From Spirochaetota bacterium (lineage in GTDB: Bacteria; Spirochaetota; Spirochaetia; Treponematales; Breznakiellaceae): DNA of 6,589 nt. Both the position numbers and the translations under genes were made by a program. Shown here piece by piece: positions 1-6,445 of the stretch; the stretch's first letter is position 1; each line of letters opens with the position of its first letter. The notes under the pieces are model-generated. The model was not told the origin of the DNA. It did no database searches and worked only from the letters and a program-made list of their open reading frames with translations. The stretch is taken from assembly GCA_023398155.1 (NCBI GenBank), contig JAEWSV010000557.1:1-6589 (forward strand), read 5' to 3'.

Positions 1-1
1 G

Positions 2-874
2 GGAAGCTATGCCCGTCGGCGTCCGGAGCCCGGAGAATCCTCCCGCCTTACCGCCGAAGGAAAGCACGAACTTCCCGTCGGGATCGAACTTGGATACGCG
101 GCGGTTTCCGTAATCGACCACGTAAAGGTACCCTTCCTCGTCGGTCGCGAGGTTCTGCGGACCGACGAACTGGCCTTCTCCGCGACCGCTCGAGCCGAAG
201 GAAGATTTCCATTCGCCCCGGGAGTCCAGGATGCTGACGCGCGAACCCCGGTATTCCGATACGTATAGCCGGCCGCCGAGGCCCACCGCGATATCGTAAG
301 GCCGGTCGAATCCATTGACCGGACCGCGGAGGCGCCGGCGGACGATGCCGTTCGGATCGACCTGGACGACTTCGTTCGTCCCGTACGCCACTACCCATAC
401 CGACCCGTCGCCGAGGGGTAATACGGAAGTCGGCTTACCGTAAACCGTGATCTCCCCGTTCTTGCCGGGATAACGGCCGGCCTCCACGTACCGGACGTTC
501 CCGTCGAGTACCGGATAGAGGCTACGGCGATTACCGACGGTCTCCACGCGGCTTCCGAGGAGGAGTCCTTCCGCGCTCGTAGGATCGTACGTCGCGAGCG
601 CCGCCCGCCATTGCCGGAGCGCCGTATCCTCGATCCCCGATCGATAATAAGCCCGTCCGAGCCAGTCCAAGAGGAGCGGCTCGCCGTTCCTGTAGGAAAG
701 AGCCTTCTCGAACGAGAGGATGGCCTCGTTGAACGCGTACCGGTTATAGGCCTGGACGCCGCGCCGGAATTCTTCCCGCGCGAGGACCGAGGCGCGGTCG
801 GCGCCGGCCTGCTGGGCGTGCGCGCTTACGGCGATCGCGAACGCGGCGAGGACGATCCGGAGGCGGAACTTCAT
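2..874 (-). CDS. Secreted TPR plus NHL beta-propeller protein (C-terminus beyond the window)
   Basis: The frame is open from the ATG at 874-872 to the window edge (291 codons, no stop), so only the N-terminal part is seen. Residues 1-20 form a signal peptide: charged MKFRLR, a hydrophobic core, and a likely signal peptidase I site after A18-H19-A20, before QQ. There is no lipobox cysteine. Residues about 32-93 hold helical TPR-like repeats (the FNEAILSFEKAL and GRAYYRSG type motifs). From about residue 147 come roughly 42-residue NHL blades, each with a P-x-x-[IL]-A-like strand, G-x-[LV]-[YW]-V and a D-P/S-x-G turn: blades at about 147-183, 189-227 and 234-274, with a fourth starting at 279. 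NHL propellers usually bind proteins or ligands; I infer a periplasmic or surface scaffold and no enzymatic role is visible. The start overlaps the stop of the upstream TPR gene (ATGA), so the two are probably translationally coupled. The ligand is unknown. Confidence 0.85.
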   Translation of the reverse strand, partial: MKFRLRIVLAAFAIAVSAHAQQAGADRASVLAREEFRRGVQAYNRYAFNEAILSFEKALSYRNGEPLLLDWLGRAYYRSGIEDTALRQWRAALATYDPTSAEGLLLGSRVETVGNRRSLYPVLDGNVRYVEAGRYPGKNGEITVYGKPTSVLPLGDGSVWVVAYGTNEVVQVDPNGIVRRRLRGPVNGFDRPYDIAVGLGGRLYVSEYRGSRVSILDSRGEWKSSFGSSGRGEGQFVGPQNLATDEEGYLYVVDYGNRRVSKFDPDGKFVLSFGGKAGGFSGLRTPTGIAS

Positions 875-1551
875 GCAGGACTCTCCCCGACGACGACGCG
901 CATGTGGCTGATGATGTCGGGTTGCCGCGGCGAAAGATCCAAGGCCCGGCGTAGCCAGGTCCGGGCTTCAGGGATGTCGCCGTTCTTGTAATGGGCCCAC
1001 CCGAGCGAGTCGAGGTACGCGGGGTTCTGCGGTTTCCGGTCTACCGCCTTCTTGCAGAGGACGAGTCCCTTCCGCGGATCGCGTTCGCTGTCGACGAGCA
1101 CGTATCCGAGTCCGTTGAGCGGCGTCGGGCTCTCCGCGTCGAGGCTCAACGCCTTCCCGTAGTAATCGAGCGCGTGTTCGACGCGCTTCTGGTGCCAGGA
1201 GGCATACGCGAGCGTCGAATAGATCTGGACCGATTCGTAGCCCGCGTCCACCAGTTGCTTGAGCTCGAATTCGGCGAGGCGGGAACGCCCCGTGATCGTA
1301 TATACGTACGCGAGGGCCATGCGGCATTGGTACGCGCGGACGAGGTCGGCTCCGGAAGTCACGACCTGCTCGAGGTAGAGCAGCGCGTCGTCATAGCGGC
1401 CGAGCTTGGTATAGCAGAGGCCGAGGAAGTAGGCGATATCCGCGTTGTCGGAGGGGTCCGCCCCGCCGTCGACCTCCAGGAGTTCGGCCAAGGCGAGATC
1501 CCAACGTTTCGTTTTATATAGCCGGATGGCTTCGCGCAGGCTCCCCGCCAC
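871..1551 (-). CDS. TPR-repeat protein
   Basis: A 226-residue protein made almost wholly of tetratricopeptide repeats. About six helix-turn-helix units are seen at residues 4-35, 36-69, 70-104, 105-139, 140-173 and 174-207, with typical TPR positions such as YFLGLCYTKLGRYDDAL, HALDYYGKALSLD, PLNGLGYVL and YLDSLGWAHYKNGDIPEA. No signal peptide or membrane segment is present, so it is probably cytoplasmic, acting as an adaptor. The start codon is GTG (1551-1549), chosen because TAAGGAG at 1564-1558 lies six bases upstream as a strong Shine-Dalgarno. That sequence contains the surE stop codon. The stop overlaps the ATG of the secreted TPR/NHL gene by four bases. Operon position suggests a link with that exported protein, but the specific function is not recognisable. 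Confidence 0.87.
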   Translation of the reverse strand: MAGSLREAIRLYKTKRWDLALAELLEVDGGADPSDNADIAYFLGLCYTKLGRYDDALLYLEQVVTSGADLVRAYQCRMALAYVYTITGRSRLAEFELKQLVDAGYESVQIYSTLAYASWHQKRVEHALDYYGKALSLDAESPTPLNGLGYVLVDSERDPRKGLVLCKKAVDRKPQNPAYLDSLGWAHYKNGDIPEARTWLRRALDLSPRQPDIISHMRVVVGESPA

Positions 1552-1561
1552 GATCGGCTCC

Positions 1562-2380
1562 TTATCCGTCCGCCCGCGCGGATACCGAGCTCGCCCGGTC
1601 CGATCCGTACGCGGCGGAAGCGGGCCTGGCGGAAGCCGCCGCGTGATCGGGTACGTCCTCGCAGACGTCCCGCCGCACTACCGGATGGATGAATACGGGA
1701 CTCACCGCGGCGTACCCTCTGAGGATGGCGTCCCAGTCCGATCCGGACTCGGGTTCCGTATCGATCTTGCCGCCGTCGATGAAACAGTATTCGTTCCCGT
1801 CGGGAGCGCGGAAGACCGCGAGCGTGTCGTTATATCGACGCCGGGAAGGAAAGGCCCGGACGATTCCCTTGGCGCCGGTCGGGTCGTTCGGTATGTTCAC
1901 GTTGATAAATATATCGTTAACCCATAGAGAAAAAAGTTCATCGATCCGCTCGGCGGAGAAGAGCGCGGCCTTTTCCCAATGGTAGGGAGGTCCGTACGCC
2001 GCCAGCGAGAGAGCGACTGAAGGGATGCCGTGGAGCGCCGCCTGCCGCGCCGCGGCCGCGGTACCTGAATAGACGAGGTCCGTACCGATGTTCGGTCCGA
2101 CGTTGATGCCGGAAACGACGAGGTCGGGTTTGAACGGGAGACCGCCGAGGGCGGCCACGATCGCGCAATCCGCCGGAGTTCCGGAGCAGGCCCACTCTCG
2201 TTCGCCGCGCTGCACGAGGCGGATGGGACCGTGTAAAGTAATCGAATGGGAGACGCCGGAACGGTTTCCGTCCGGCGCGAGGGTGAAAATCTCGTGTTCG
2301 CCGCGCGCTTCCAGCGCCTTTTTAAGCGTTACGAGGCCCTCGCAGTCGATGCCGTCGTCGTTGGTCAGTAGAATGCGCAT
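1562..2380 (-). CDS. surE: 5'/3'-nucleotidase SurE
   Basis: SurE is a divalent-metal-dependent nucleoside monophosphate phosphatase of stationary-phase and stress survival, also reported to act as an exopolyphosphatase in some bacteria; it is normally cytoplasmic. The family signature is plain: N-terminal MRILLTNDDGI with metal ligands D8 and D9, the PDGNRSGVSHSIT loop with S41, the SGTPADC segment (66-72), and SGINVGPNIG (90-99) with the metal-binding N93, followed by YSGTAAAARQA. Length is 272 residues against about 250 for the usual family member. The excess is mostly a C-terminal tail (about 236-272) rich in Ala, Ser, Arg and Asp. The ATG is placed six bases after the upstream kinase stop; TGAGGA (2389-2384), which includes that stop, is the likely ribosome binding site, with somewhat short spacing. 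It is the second gene of a tight four-gene unit. Confidence 0.96.
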   Translation of the reverse strand: MRILLTNDDGIDCEGLVTLKKALEARGEHEIFTLAPDGNRSGVSHSITLHGPIRLVQRGEREWACSGTPADCAIVAALGGLPFKPDLVVSGINVGPNIGTDLVYSGTAAAARQAALHGIPSVALSLAAYGPPYHWEKAALFSAERIDELFSLWVNDIFINVNIPNDPTGAKGIVRAFPSRRRYNDTLAVFRAPDGNEYCFIDGGKIDTEPESGSDWDAILRGYAAVSPVFIHPVVRRDVCEDVPDHAAASARPASAAYGSDRASSVSARADG

Positions 2381-2386
2381 GCGTCC

Positions 2387-3544
2387 TCAAATGAGGCGGG
2401 CGGCGCCGGCGCCGGAGACCTCGTGTATGATCGGCCTGAAGCCGAAGATGCGCTCGTAATCCTCGAGCCGCCGCCGATATTCGGCGACCGATCCTTCGGC
2501 CACTATCGTATAAGTGCAGCCGCCGAACCCCTGCCCCGTCATGCGGGAACAGAGCACGCCTTCAATTTCCTGAGCCCGCTTCACGAGCCAGTCTATCTCA
2601 GGACAAGAGACTTCGTAAAGGTCCCGCAGGCTCTCGTGCGAATGGTAGACGAGCTTGGCGAAGGCGGCGAGATCGCCCTTCTTGAGCGCCTCCTCCGCGT
2701 CCGTCACCCGGTTCAATTCCTGGACCACGTGTATGCACCGGCGCCTGATCTGCTCCGGCAGCGCGCCCATCGACTCCATGAGGTCTTCTATCTCGAAATC
2801 GCGGAAACTCGCGCCTTCGCGCTTGCGCGAGAGCAGATCCAGGCCGCGCTTGATGTCGGCCCTCCGCTGCTTGAGCTCTCCCTCCACGCCGAACCGCGGC
2901 ACCCGCGAGTCGGTGAGCAGGATGCGGTAGCCTTTAAAAGGAGGAGTCACGAGCCGAACGCCGTTGGTCCGCTCATCCACGATGAGGAAGCGATCTACGC
3001 TCGCGGAGAGGGCCACGAGGTGGTCTATGGCGTTCTCAGAGCGGCCGAAGAAACTCTGCGCGGCCTCCGTAAGGAGAGCGACGAGCTCAAGGTCTCCCAG
3101 TTCGGGATCGTAGAGCTTGCGCAGGGCCACGGCGGAGGCGATTTCTATGGCAGCCGAAGAGGCGAGTCCGACCTGCTGCGGGATATCCCCGATGAGGGTA
3201 AAATTGAAGCCCTTCACCGGATAACCGCGCTCCGCGAACGCGTGCACCGCCAGTTTGATGAAATTAGCCCAGCGATCTTCGCGTTTGTATTTGAGGTTTA
3301 TGAGGGTGGTCCGCTTGCGCTCGCCGAGGTCGGCGGCGTAGAACCTGAGCGAGCTGTCCTTACGGGCGCTCACCGCGACGTGGACGGAGCGGTTGACTGC
3401 CGCCGAAAGCCGCAGGCCGGCGCCTGCTTCGCCGTGCTCGCCGAGTAGATGCAAGCGGCCGGGCGCCTCCGCGATAACGATGGGATCGGAACGATCGGCG
3501 TCGGTCTCGTATTCCTCACGATGGATCGGCCCGATGTCCTTCAT
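2387..3544 (-). CDS. galK: Galactokinase-family GHMP kinase with an altered sugar pocket
   Basis: A 385-residue GHMP-fold small-molecule kinase of usual galactokinase length. Family motifs, in order: APGRLHLLGEH (27-37), the phosphate-binding loop GLASSAA (126-132), IDH (173-175) where galactokinases have MDQ with the catalytic Asp (here D174), and a very GalK-like C-terminal half with HVVQELNRV (272-280), SHESLRD (302-308), YEVSCPEID (310-318) and SRMTGQGFGGCT (333-344). R30, E36, H37 and D174 match catalytic or binding residues of galactokinases. However, the galactose-contacting HTDY is HGEA here, the expected Tyr in the SEYxxRR-like stretch is L224, and the ATP-loop prefix PxGAG is PQQVG. 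ATP-dependent sugar-1-phosphorylation is likely, but galactose as substrate is uncertain, so the symbol is a family label. No galT, galE or sugar transporter is in view. The start is the first ATG after the promoter; the only Shine-Dalgarno candidate is a G-run at 3558-3554. Confidence 0.8.
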   Translation of the reverse strand: MKDIGPIHREEYETDADRSDPIVIAEAPGRLHLLGEHGEAGAGLRLSAAVNRSVHVAVSARKDSSLRFYAADLGERKRTTLINLKYKREDRWANFIKLAVHAFAERGYPVKGFNFTLIGDIPQQVGLASSAAIEIASAVALRKLYDPELGDLELVALLTEAAQSFFGRSENAIDHLVALSASVDRFLIVDERTNGVRLVTPPFKGYRILLTDSRVPRFGVEGELKQRRADIKRGLDLLSRKREGASFRDFEIEDLMESMGALPEQIRRRCIHVVQELNRVTDAEEALKKGDLAAFAKLVYHSHESLRDLYEVSCPEIDWLVKRAQEIEGVLCSRMTGQGFGGCTYTIVAEGSVAEYRRRLEDYERIFGFRPIIHEVSGAGAARLI

Positions 3545-3580
3545 ACGTTCACGCCCCCGGTGCTGCTCTTTTTCCTTTTC

Positions 3581-3609
3581 ATAATAAGATATAAGCGGCT
3601 ATTATTCAA
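3581..3609 (-). promoter_or_regulatory. Sigma-70 type promoter of the kinase-surE-TPR-NHL operon
   Basis: On the minus strand, a -35 element TTGAAT (3609-3604) is followed after exactly 17 bases by a -10 element TATTAT (3586-3581, one mismatch to TATAAT). Initiation would fall near 3574, giving a leader of about 30 nt before the ATG at 3544. The region is strongly AT-rich compared with the GC-rich coding sequence on both sides. It lies in the only divergent intergenic gap of the window. The call rests on motif match alone. Confidence 0.6.
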
Positions 3610-3620
3610 TCGAAAATATT

Positions 3621-3629
3621 TGCTACAAT
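3621..3629 (+). promoter_or_regulatory. Possible extended -10 promoter element of lnt
   Basis: TGCTACAAT fits an extended -10 (TG-n-TATAAT with one mismatch). The best -35 position, around 3601-3607 (ATTATTC), is poor and overlaps the -35 of the opposing operon promoter. The element includes the first ATG of the lnt frame (3628-3630). If it is used, transcription would begin near 3636, right at the second in-frame ATG (3637). An alternative -10 for lnt is TATAAG at 3590-3595, which would leave a short leader with no Shine-Dalgarno. Speculative. Confidence 0.35.
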
Positions 3630-5382
3630 GCGAATCATGCCCGTGATAGCCTCGGCGGTTTCCGCCTTATTGCTCGCGTTCGCGCTTCCTAACGAGCTTG
3701 CCCCGTACGGTAACGCCATCGTCGGCTTTTTTTGTATCGCCCCGTATTTCGCGGCCTTGGGCCGTACCTCTTCCCGCAGGGAGGCTGCGCTCGCCGGTTT
3801 CGTCTTCGGCGCGGCATCCCACGCGCTCTCCAGTTATTGGCTCTTCTTCTTCCAAGACTTCGCCGTCTGGACCATCGGTAGCACGAGCGTGGCCTACGGG
3901 ATTCTCCACCTCATCATCGCCCCCTTCCTGCGGGAACTTTCCCTCACCGTAGGACGAAAGGGAGCTCCGCTCGGTACCGGAGGCCGGGACGTAGCCGACG
4001 CGCTGCGGCCCTTCATCCTCGCCGCGGCATGGACGGTGTGGGAATGGCAGAAGTCGGTCGGTTTCCTCGGGTATCCGTGGGGCCTCGTCGCCCTCGCGGT
4101 GAACGATATCCCCGTCCTGACCCAAATCGCCGACGCGACGGGCGTATACGGCCTCAGCTTCTTGCTCGCGCTCTGCAACGCGGTCCTCGCGGAATTCGAT
4201 CGCGCTCTGCCGGCTCTCCGCTCCGCGGCGAATTCCGCAAGAGGGACTGCGGCGTCAGATATATCGACGGCGGCCACCCGGACAGCGACGATGCCGCTCA
4301 TGAAGGTCGTTGCGGCCATGCCGGCCGTACGCGCCGCGGCCGTCGCCTGCTCCATAGTCGTATGGTTCGCCGTCTACGGCGCGTGGAGACTCGGCGATCC
4401 GACGCCAGTCGTTGATAGGGTCCCCATGGTATTGGTGCAACACAACGGCGATTCCTGGATTTCCGGCGGAGAAATCAGGTCCCTGAGAACGCTCATCTCG
4501 CTCACCCGGAACGGGATGCAGGATTTCAGGGAAGGCAAGGCGGCGCTCTCCAACGGGATTTCCATCGATCGGCCCGCGCTCATCGCCTGGTCGGAGACGG
4601 TGCTCCGGCGGCCCTTCGCCGAATATCGACCTTTTTTCCGTAAGAACCCCAAGGGGGATCCCCTCATCCCCTTCCTGAAAGAAACGGGAACGCCCTTGCT
4701 CGCCGGCGCGCCCGAAATCCTGAACTGGGATACCTACGAGGCGACCAATTCGGCTATCCTTATACGCAGCGACGCCCAGGTCGCCTTTTCGTACGCCAAA
4801 CGGCACCCGGTGCCCTTCGCCGAGGCCATACCGTTCTGGGAGTTCGCGTGGATGCGTAACTTCATCCAGAAAGTCGTCGGACTCGAGAGCGGCTGGACGA
4901 TGGGAACGGAAGCGACGGTAATGGAGATCCCTACGCCTTCCGGTAGGCCGCTGCGGTTCGGCGTACCGATCTGCTTTGAGGACGCTTTCGCCGACGTTTG
5001 CGCCGACTTTTTCCGCGGCGGCGCCGACCTCCTCATCAACATCACGAACGACTCCTGGTCGCGCACGGTCTCCGCGGAGACCCAACACTACGTCGTCTCC
5101 CGTTTCCGGGCGATAGAGAACCGAAGAGTCCTCGTGCGCGCGACCAACGGCGGCGTGACCGCGGTGGTCGACGCCGAGGGCAGGACGCTCGTCTCGCTCC
5201 CCCTCTTTACCGAAGACGCCCTCGCCGTCCTCGTACCCGTCCAACGATCCGCAACGCCGACGACGTACTTCCTCCTCGGAGATTGGCTCCCGAAACTCCT
5301 CGCCGCCGTCCTCACGGCGCTCATCGCCTGCCGAGCCCGCGCGACGTACCGCGCGGTCGGCGTTCTCAGAAGGGGGATTTGA
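3628..5382 (+). CDS. lnt: Apolipoprotein N-acyltransferase
   Basis: Lnt transfers an acyl chain from phospholipid to the N-terminal S-diacylglyceryl-cysteine of lipoproteins, the last step of lipoprotein maturation, in the inner membrane with the active site on the periplasmic side. The N-terminal half has about six hydrophobic segments (roughly 6-22, 28-45, 55-75, 80-98, 124-155, 165-186) plus one at about 236-254. The nitrilase-like domain runs from about 266 (MVLVQHN) to 545. Its Glu-Lys-Cys triad is E323 (WSET), K391 (YAKRHPVPF) and C449 (GVPICFED), matching E267/K335/C387 of the E. coli enzyme. A last membrane segment lies at about 547-570. At 584 residues it is longer than the about 510 of E. 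coli, partly through an Ala/Ser/Thr-rich insertion at about 189-235. ATGs at 3628 and 3637 are both possible starts and neither has a Shine-Dalgarno. It is divergent from the kinase operon. Confidence 0.95.
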   Translation: MRIMPVIASAVSALLLAFALPNELAPYGNAIVGFFCIAPYFAALGRTSSRREAALAGFVFGAASHALSSYWLFFFQDFAVWTIGSTSVAYGILHLIIAPFLRELSLTVGRKGAPLGTGGRDVADALRPFILAAAWTVWEWQKSVGFLGYPWGLVALAVNDIPVLTQIADATGVYGLSFLLALCNAVLAEFDRALPALRSAANSARGTAASDISTAATRTATMPLMKVVAAMPAVRAAAVACSIVVWFAVYGAWRLGDPTPVVDRVPMVLVQHNGDSWISGGEIRSLRTLISLTRNGMQDFREGKAALSNGISIDRPALIAWSETVLRRPFAEYRPFFRKNPKGDPLIPFLKETGTPLLAGAPEILNWDTYEATNSAILIRSDAQVAFSYAKRHPVPFAEAIPFWEFAWMRNFIQKVVGLESGWTMGTEATVMEIPTPSGRPLRFGVPICFEDAFADVCADFFRGGADLLINITNDSWSRTVSAETQHYVVSRFRAIENRRVLVRATNGGVTAVVDAEGRTLVSLPLFTEDALAVLVPVQRSATPTTYFLLGDWLPKLLAAVLTALIACRARATYRAVGVLRRGI

Positions 5383-5411
5383 ACCAAGCGCGGCGCGACG
5401 AGGACGCCGTC

Positions 5412-5441
5412 TTGACATTTTTGTGATCGGGTGTTAACCAT
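5412..5441 (+). promoter_or_regulatory. Probable birA promoter
   Basis: A consensus -35 hexamer TTGACA occurs at 5412-5417 in the short lnt-birA gap. The -10 is weak: AACCAT at 5436-5441 (18-base spacing) or TAACCA at 5435-5440 (17-base spacing, with an upstream TG). Either would start transcription at about 5447-5449, almost at the birA ATG (5451). A weak -10 embedded in an operator-like palindrome suits a promoter that is repressed by its own product. birA may also be read through from lnt. Confidence 0.5.
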
Positions 5442-5462
5442 GTTTTTGAAATGGTTAACCAT
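5431..5462. promoter_or_regulatory. Probable BirA (biotin) operator over the birA start
   Basis: A perfect 9-bp inverted repeat, GTTAACCAT (5433-5441) and ATGGTTAAC (5451-5459), is separated by nine bases. The right arm is part of a perfect 12-bp palindrome ATGGTTAACCAT (5451-5462). Known bacterial BirA operators, as I recall them, have half-sites like TTGTTAACC and GGTTAACAA separated by about 14-16 bases. Here GTGTTAACC (5431-5439) and GGTTAACCA (5453-5461) each differ at one position, with a 13-base spacer. The site covers the putative -10, the transcription start and the first codons of birA, whose product carries a DNA-binding domain. Autorepression is inferred. Confidence 0.7.
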
Positions 5463-6440
5463 ATTCCGGAAGCGCCGTCAACTAAAGCGATCGTACTCGG
5501 CCGCTTGCGCGAGCTCGCGGGAGAACCCATCTCCGGCGAACGCTTGGCCGGAGACGCGGGGGTATCCAGGGTCGCGGTATGGAAAGCAGCCGAGGCGCTT
5601 CGGGAGGCGGGTTACGCCGTTTCCGCGGATAGCGCAGGCTACCGGCTCGATCCGGCCGCTCCCGACGATTTTCTTTATCCCTGGGAATTTCCCGGACGCG
5701 AAGGCCGTTTCCGGCATTGGACGGAGACCGGAAGCACCATGGACCGGGCGTCCGAACTCGCCGACCGCGGGAGCGGAACGGGAACCGTCGCCGTGGCGGA
5801 GAGGCAGAGCGCGGGGAGAGGGCGGGTCGGAAGAAGCTGGGACTCGGATGACGGGGGCCTCTTCTTCACCCTGGTATTGGGAGGCGGACAGGCCATCCAA
5901 CGCTACGCGAGGACGGGGATGGCGGTCCAGATCGCCGTTGCCCGGGCCGTGGCCGCGACGGTGGGCGCCGAGGCTCGGTTGCGCTGGCCGAACGACGTCT
6001 ATGTCCGCGGCCGGAAGGTAGCGGGCATCCTCACCGAACTCCGCGGAGAGGCTGACCGCGTCCGGTGGATCTGCGCCGGCGTGGGCATCAACGTGAACAA
6101 CGCCCCTCGCCCGGAACGGGCGACGAGCTGCGCGGCGATCGTCGGCCGCCCGCTATCGCGTAGGAGGCTCCTCGCGGCCATACTGAACGAACTCGAAGGA
6201 CCGGACCGTATCGGGGCCGAGGACGCCAGCCTCGTAGCCGCCTGGAACGCGCTGGCTGAAGGGCGCGGGGCGGCGGCGGTCGTGACTGAGGCCTCCCATG
6301 GAGACGAGGAGCGCGGACTCCCGCGCGACCGCGGCCGCTTCCGCGGCGTGGACGGCTACGGCCGCGCCGTACTGGAAACGAATGATGGAGCGATCGAGCT
6401 GGAAGCGGGAACGGCCTCCCTGACGTTCGATCCGGATTGA
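5451..6440 (+). CDS. birA: Bifunctional biotin-protein ligase and biotin repressor BirA
   Basis: BirA makes biotinyl-5'-AMP from biotin and ATP and transfers biotin to the acceptor lysine of carboxylase carrier proteins. The N-terminal winged helix-turn-helix (about 10-66, with ISGERLAGDAGVSRVAVWKA and GYRL) makes it the regulatory class of ligase. The catalytic domain shows ETGSTMDRA (92-100), the adenylate-binding loop GRGRVGRSW (122-130), RWPNDV (178-183; usual form KWPND), K189 before AGILTEL, and GVGINVN (210-216). The C-terminal SH3-like domain occupies about the last 55 residues (RFRGVDGYGRAVLE). At 329 residues it is near the 321 of E. coli BirA. The ATG at 5451 is the only suitable start and lies inside the operator palindrome, which encodes Met-Val-Asn-His. 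No Shine-Dalgarno precedes it. The gene follows lnt by 68 bases. Confidence 0.96.
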   Translation: MVNHIPEAPSTKAIVLGRLRELAGEPISGERLAGDAGVSRVAVWKAAEALREAGYAVSADSAGYRLDPAAPDDFLYPWEFPGREGRFRHWTETGSTMDRASELADRGSGTGTVAVAERQSAGRGRVGRSWDSDDGGLFFTLVLGGGQAIQRYARTGMAVQIAVARAVAATVGAEARLRWPNDVYVRGRKVAGILTELRGEADRVRWICAGVGINVNNAPRPERATSCAAIVGRPLSRRRLLAAILNELEGPDRIGAEDASLVAAWNALAEGRGAAAVVTEASHGDEERGLPRDRGRFRGVDGYGRAVLETNDGAIELEAGTASLTFDPD

Positions 6441-6445
6441 TCGCC

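Noticed and set aside
991..1521. Plus-strand frame of 176 codons opposite the TPR gene
   Set aside because: It has no motifs, and the minus strand encodes clear TPR repeats with a strong ribosome-binding site.
2423..3448. Long plus-strand open frame (341 codons) opposite the kinase gene
   Set aside because: It lies wholly antisense to a well-supported GHMP kinase, shows no recognisable motifs, and is the sort of long shadow frame expected in GC-rich coding DNA.
3393..3646. Small plus-strand frames upstream of lnt (63 and 65 codons)
   Set aside because: They overlap the 5' end of the kinase gene in antisense, have no ribosome-binding site, and one runs through the promoter region into lnt in another frame.
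4255..5418. Long minus-strand open frame (387 codons) opposite lnt
   Set aside because: It is antisense to lnt, with Arg/Gly/Glu-rich composition and no domain; the catalytic motifs are all in the plus-strand frame.
5391..5422. Possible lnt terminator: CGGCG (5391-5395) and CGCCG (5405-5409), with a T run from 5418
   Set aside because: The stem is only five base pairs with a nine-base loop, and the T run begins eight bases after the stem; the T run is also part of the birA promoter spacer. Too weak to call.
5088..5462. Minus-strand frame beginning Met-Val-Asn-His at 5462, mirroring the birA N-terminus
   Set aside because: The identical start is a by-product of the 12-bp palindrome at 5451-5462; the rest of the frame is antisense to lnt with no features.
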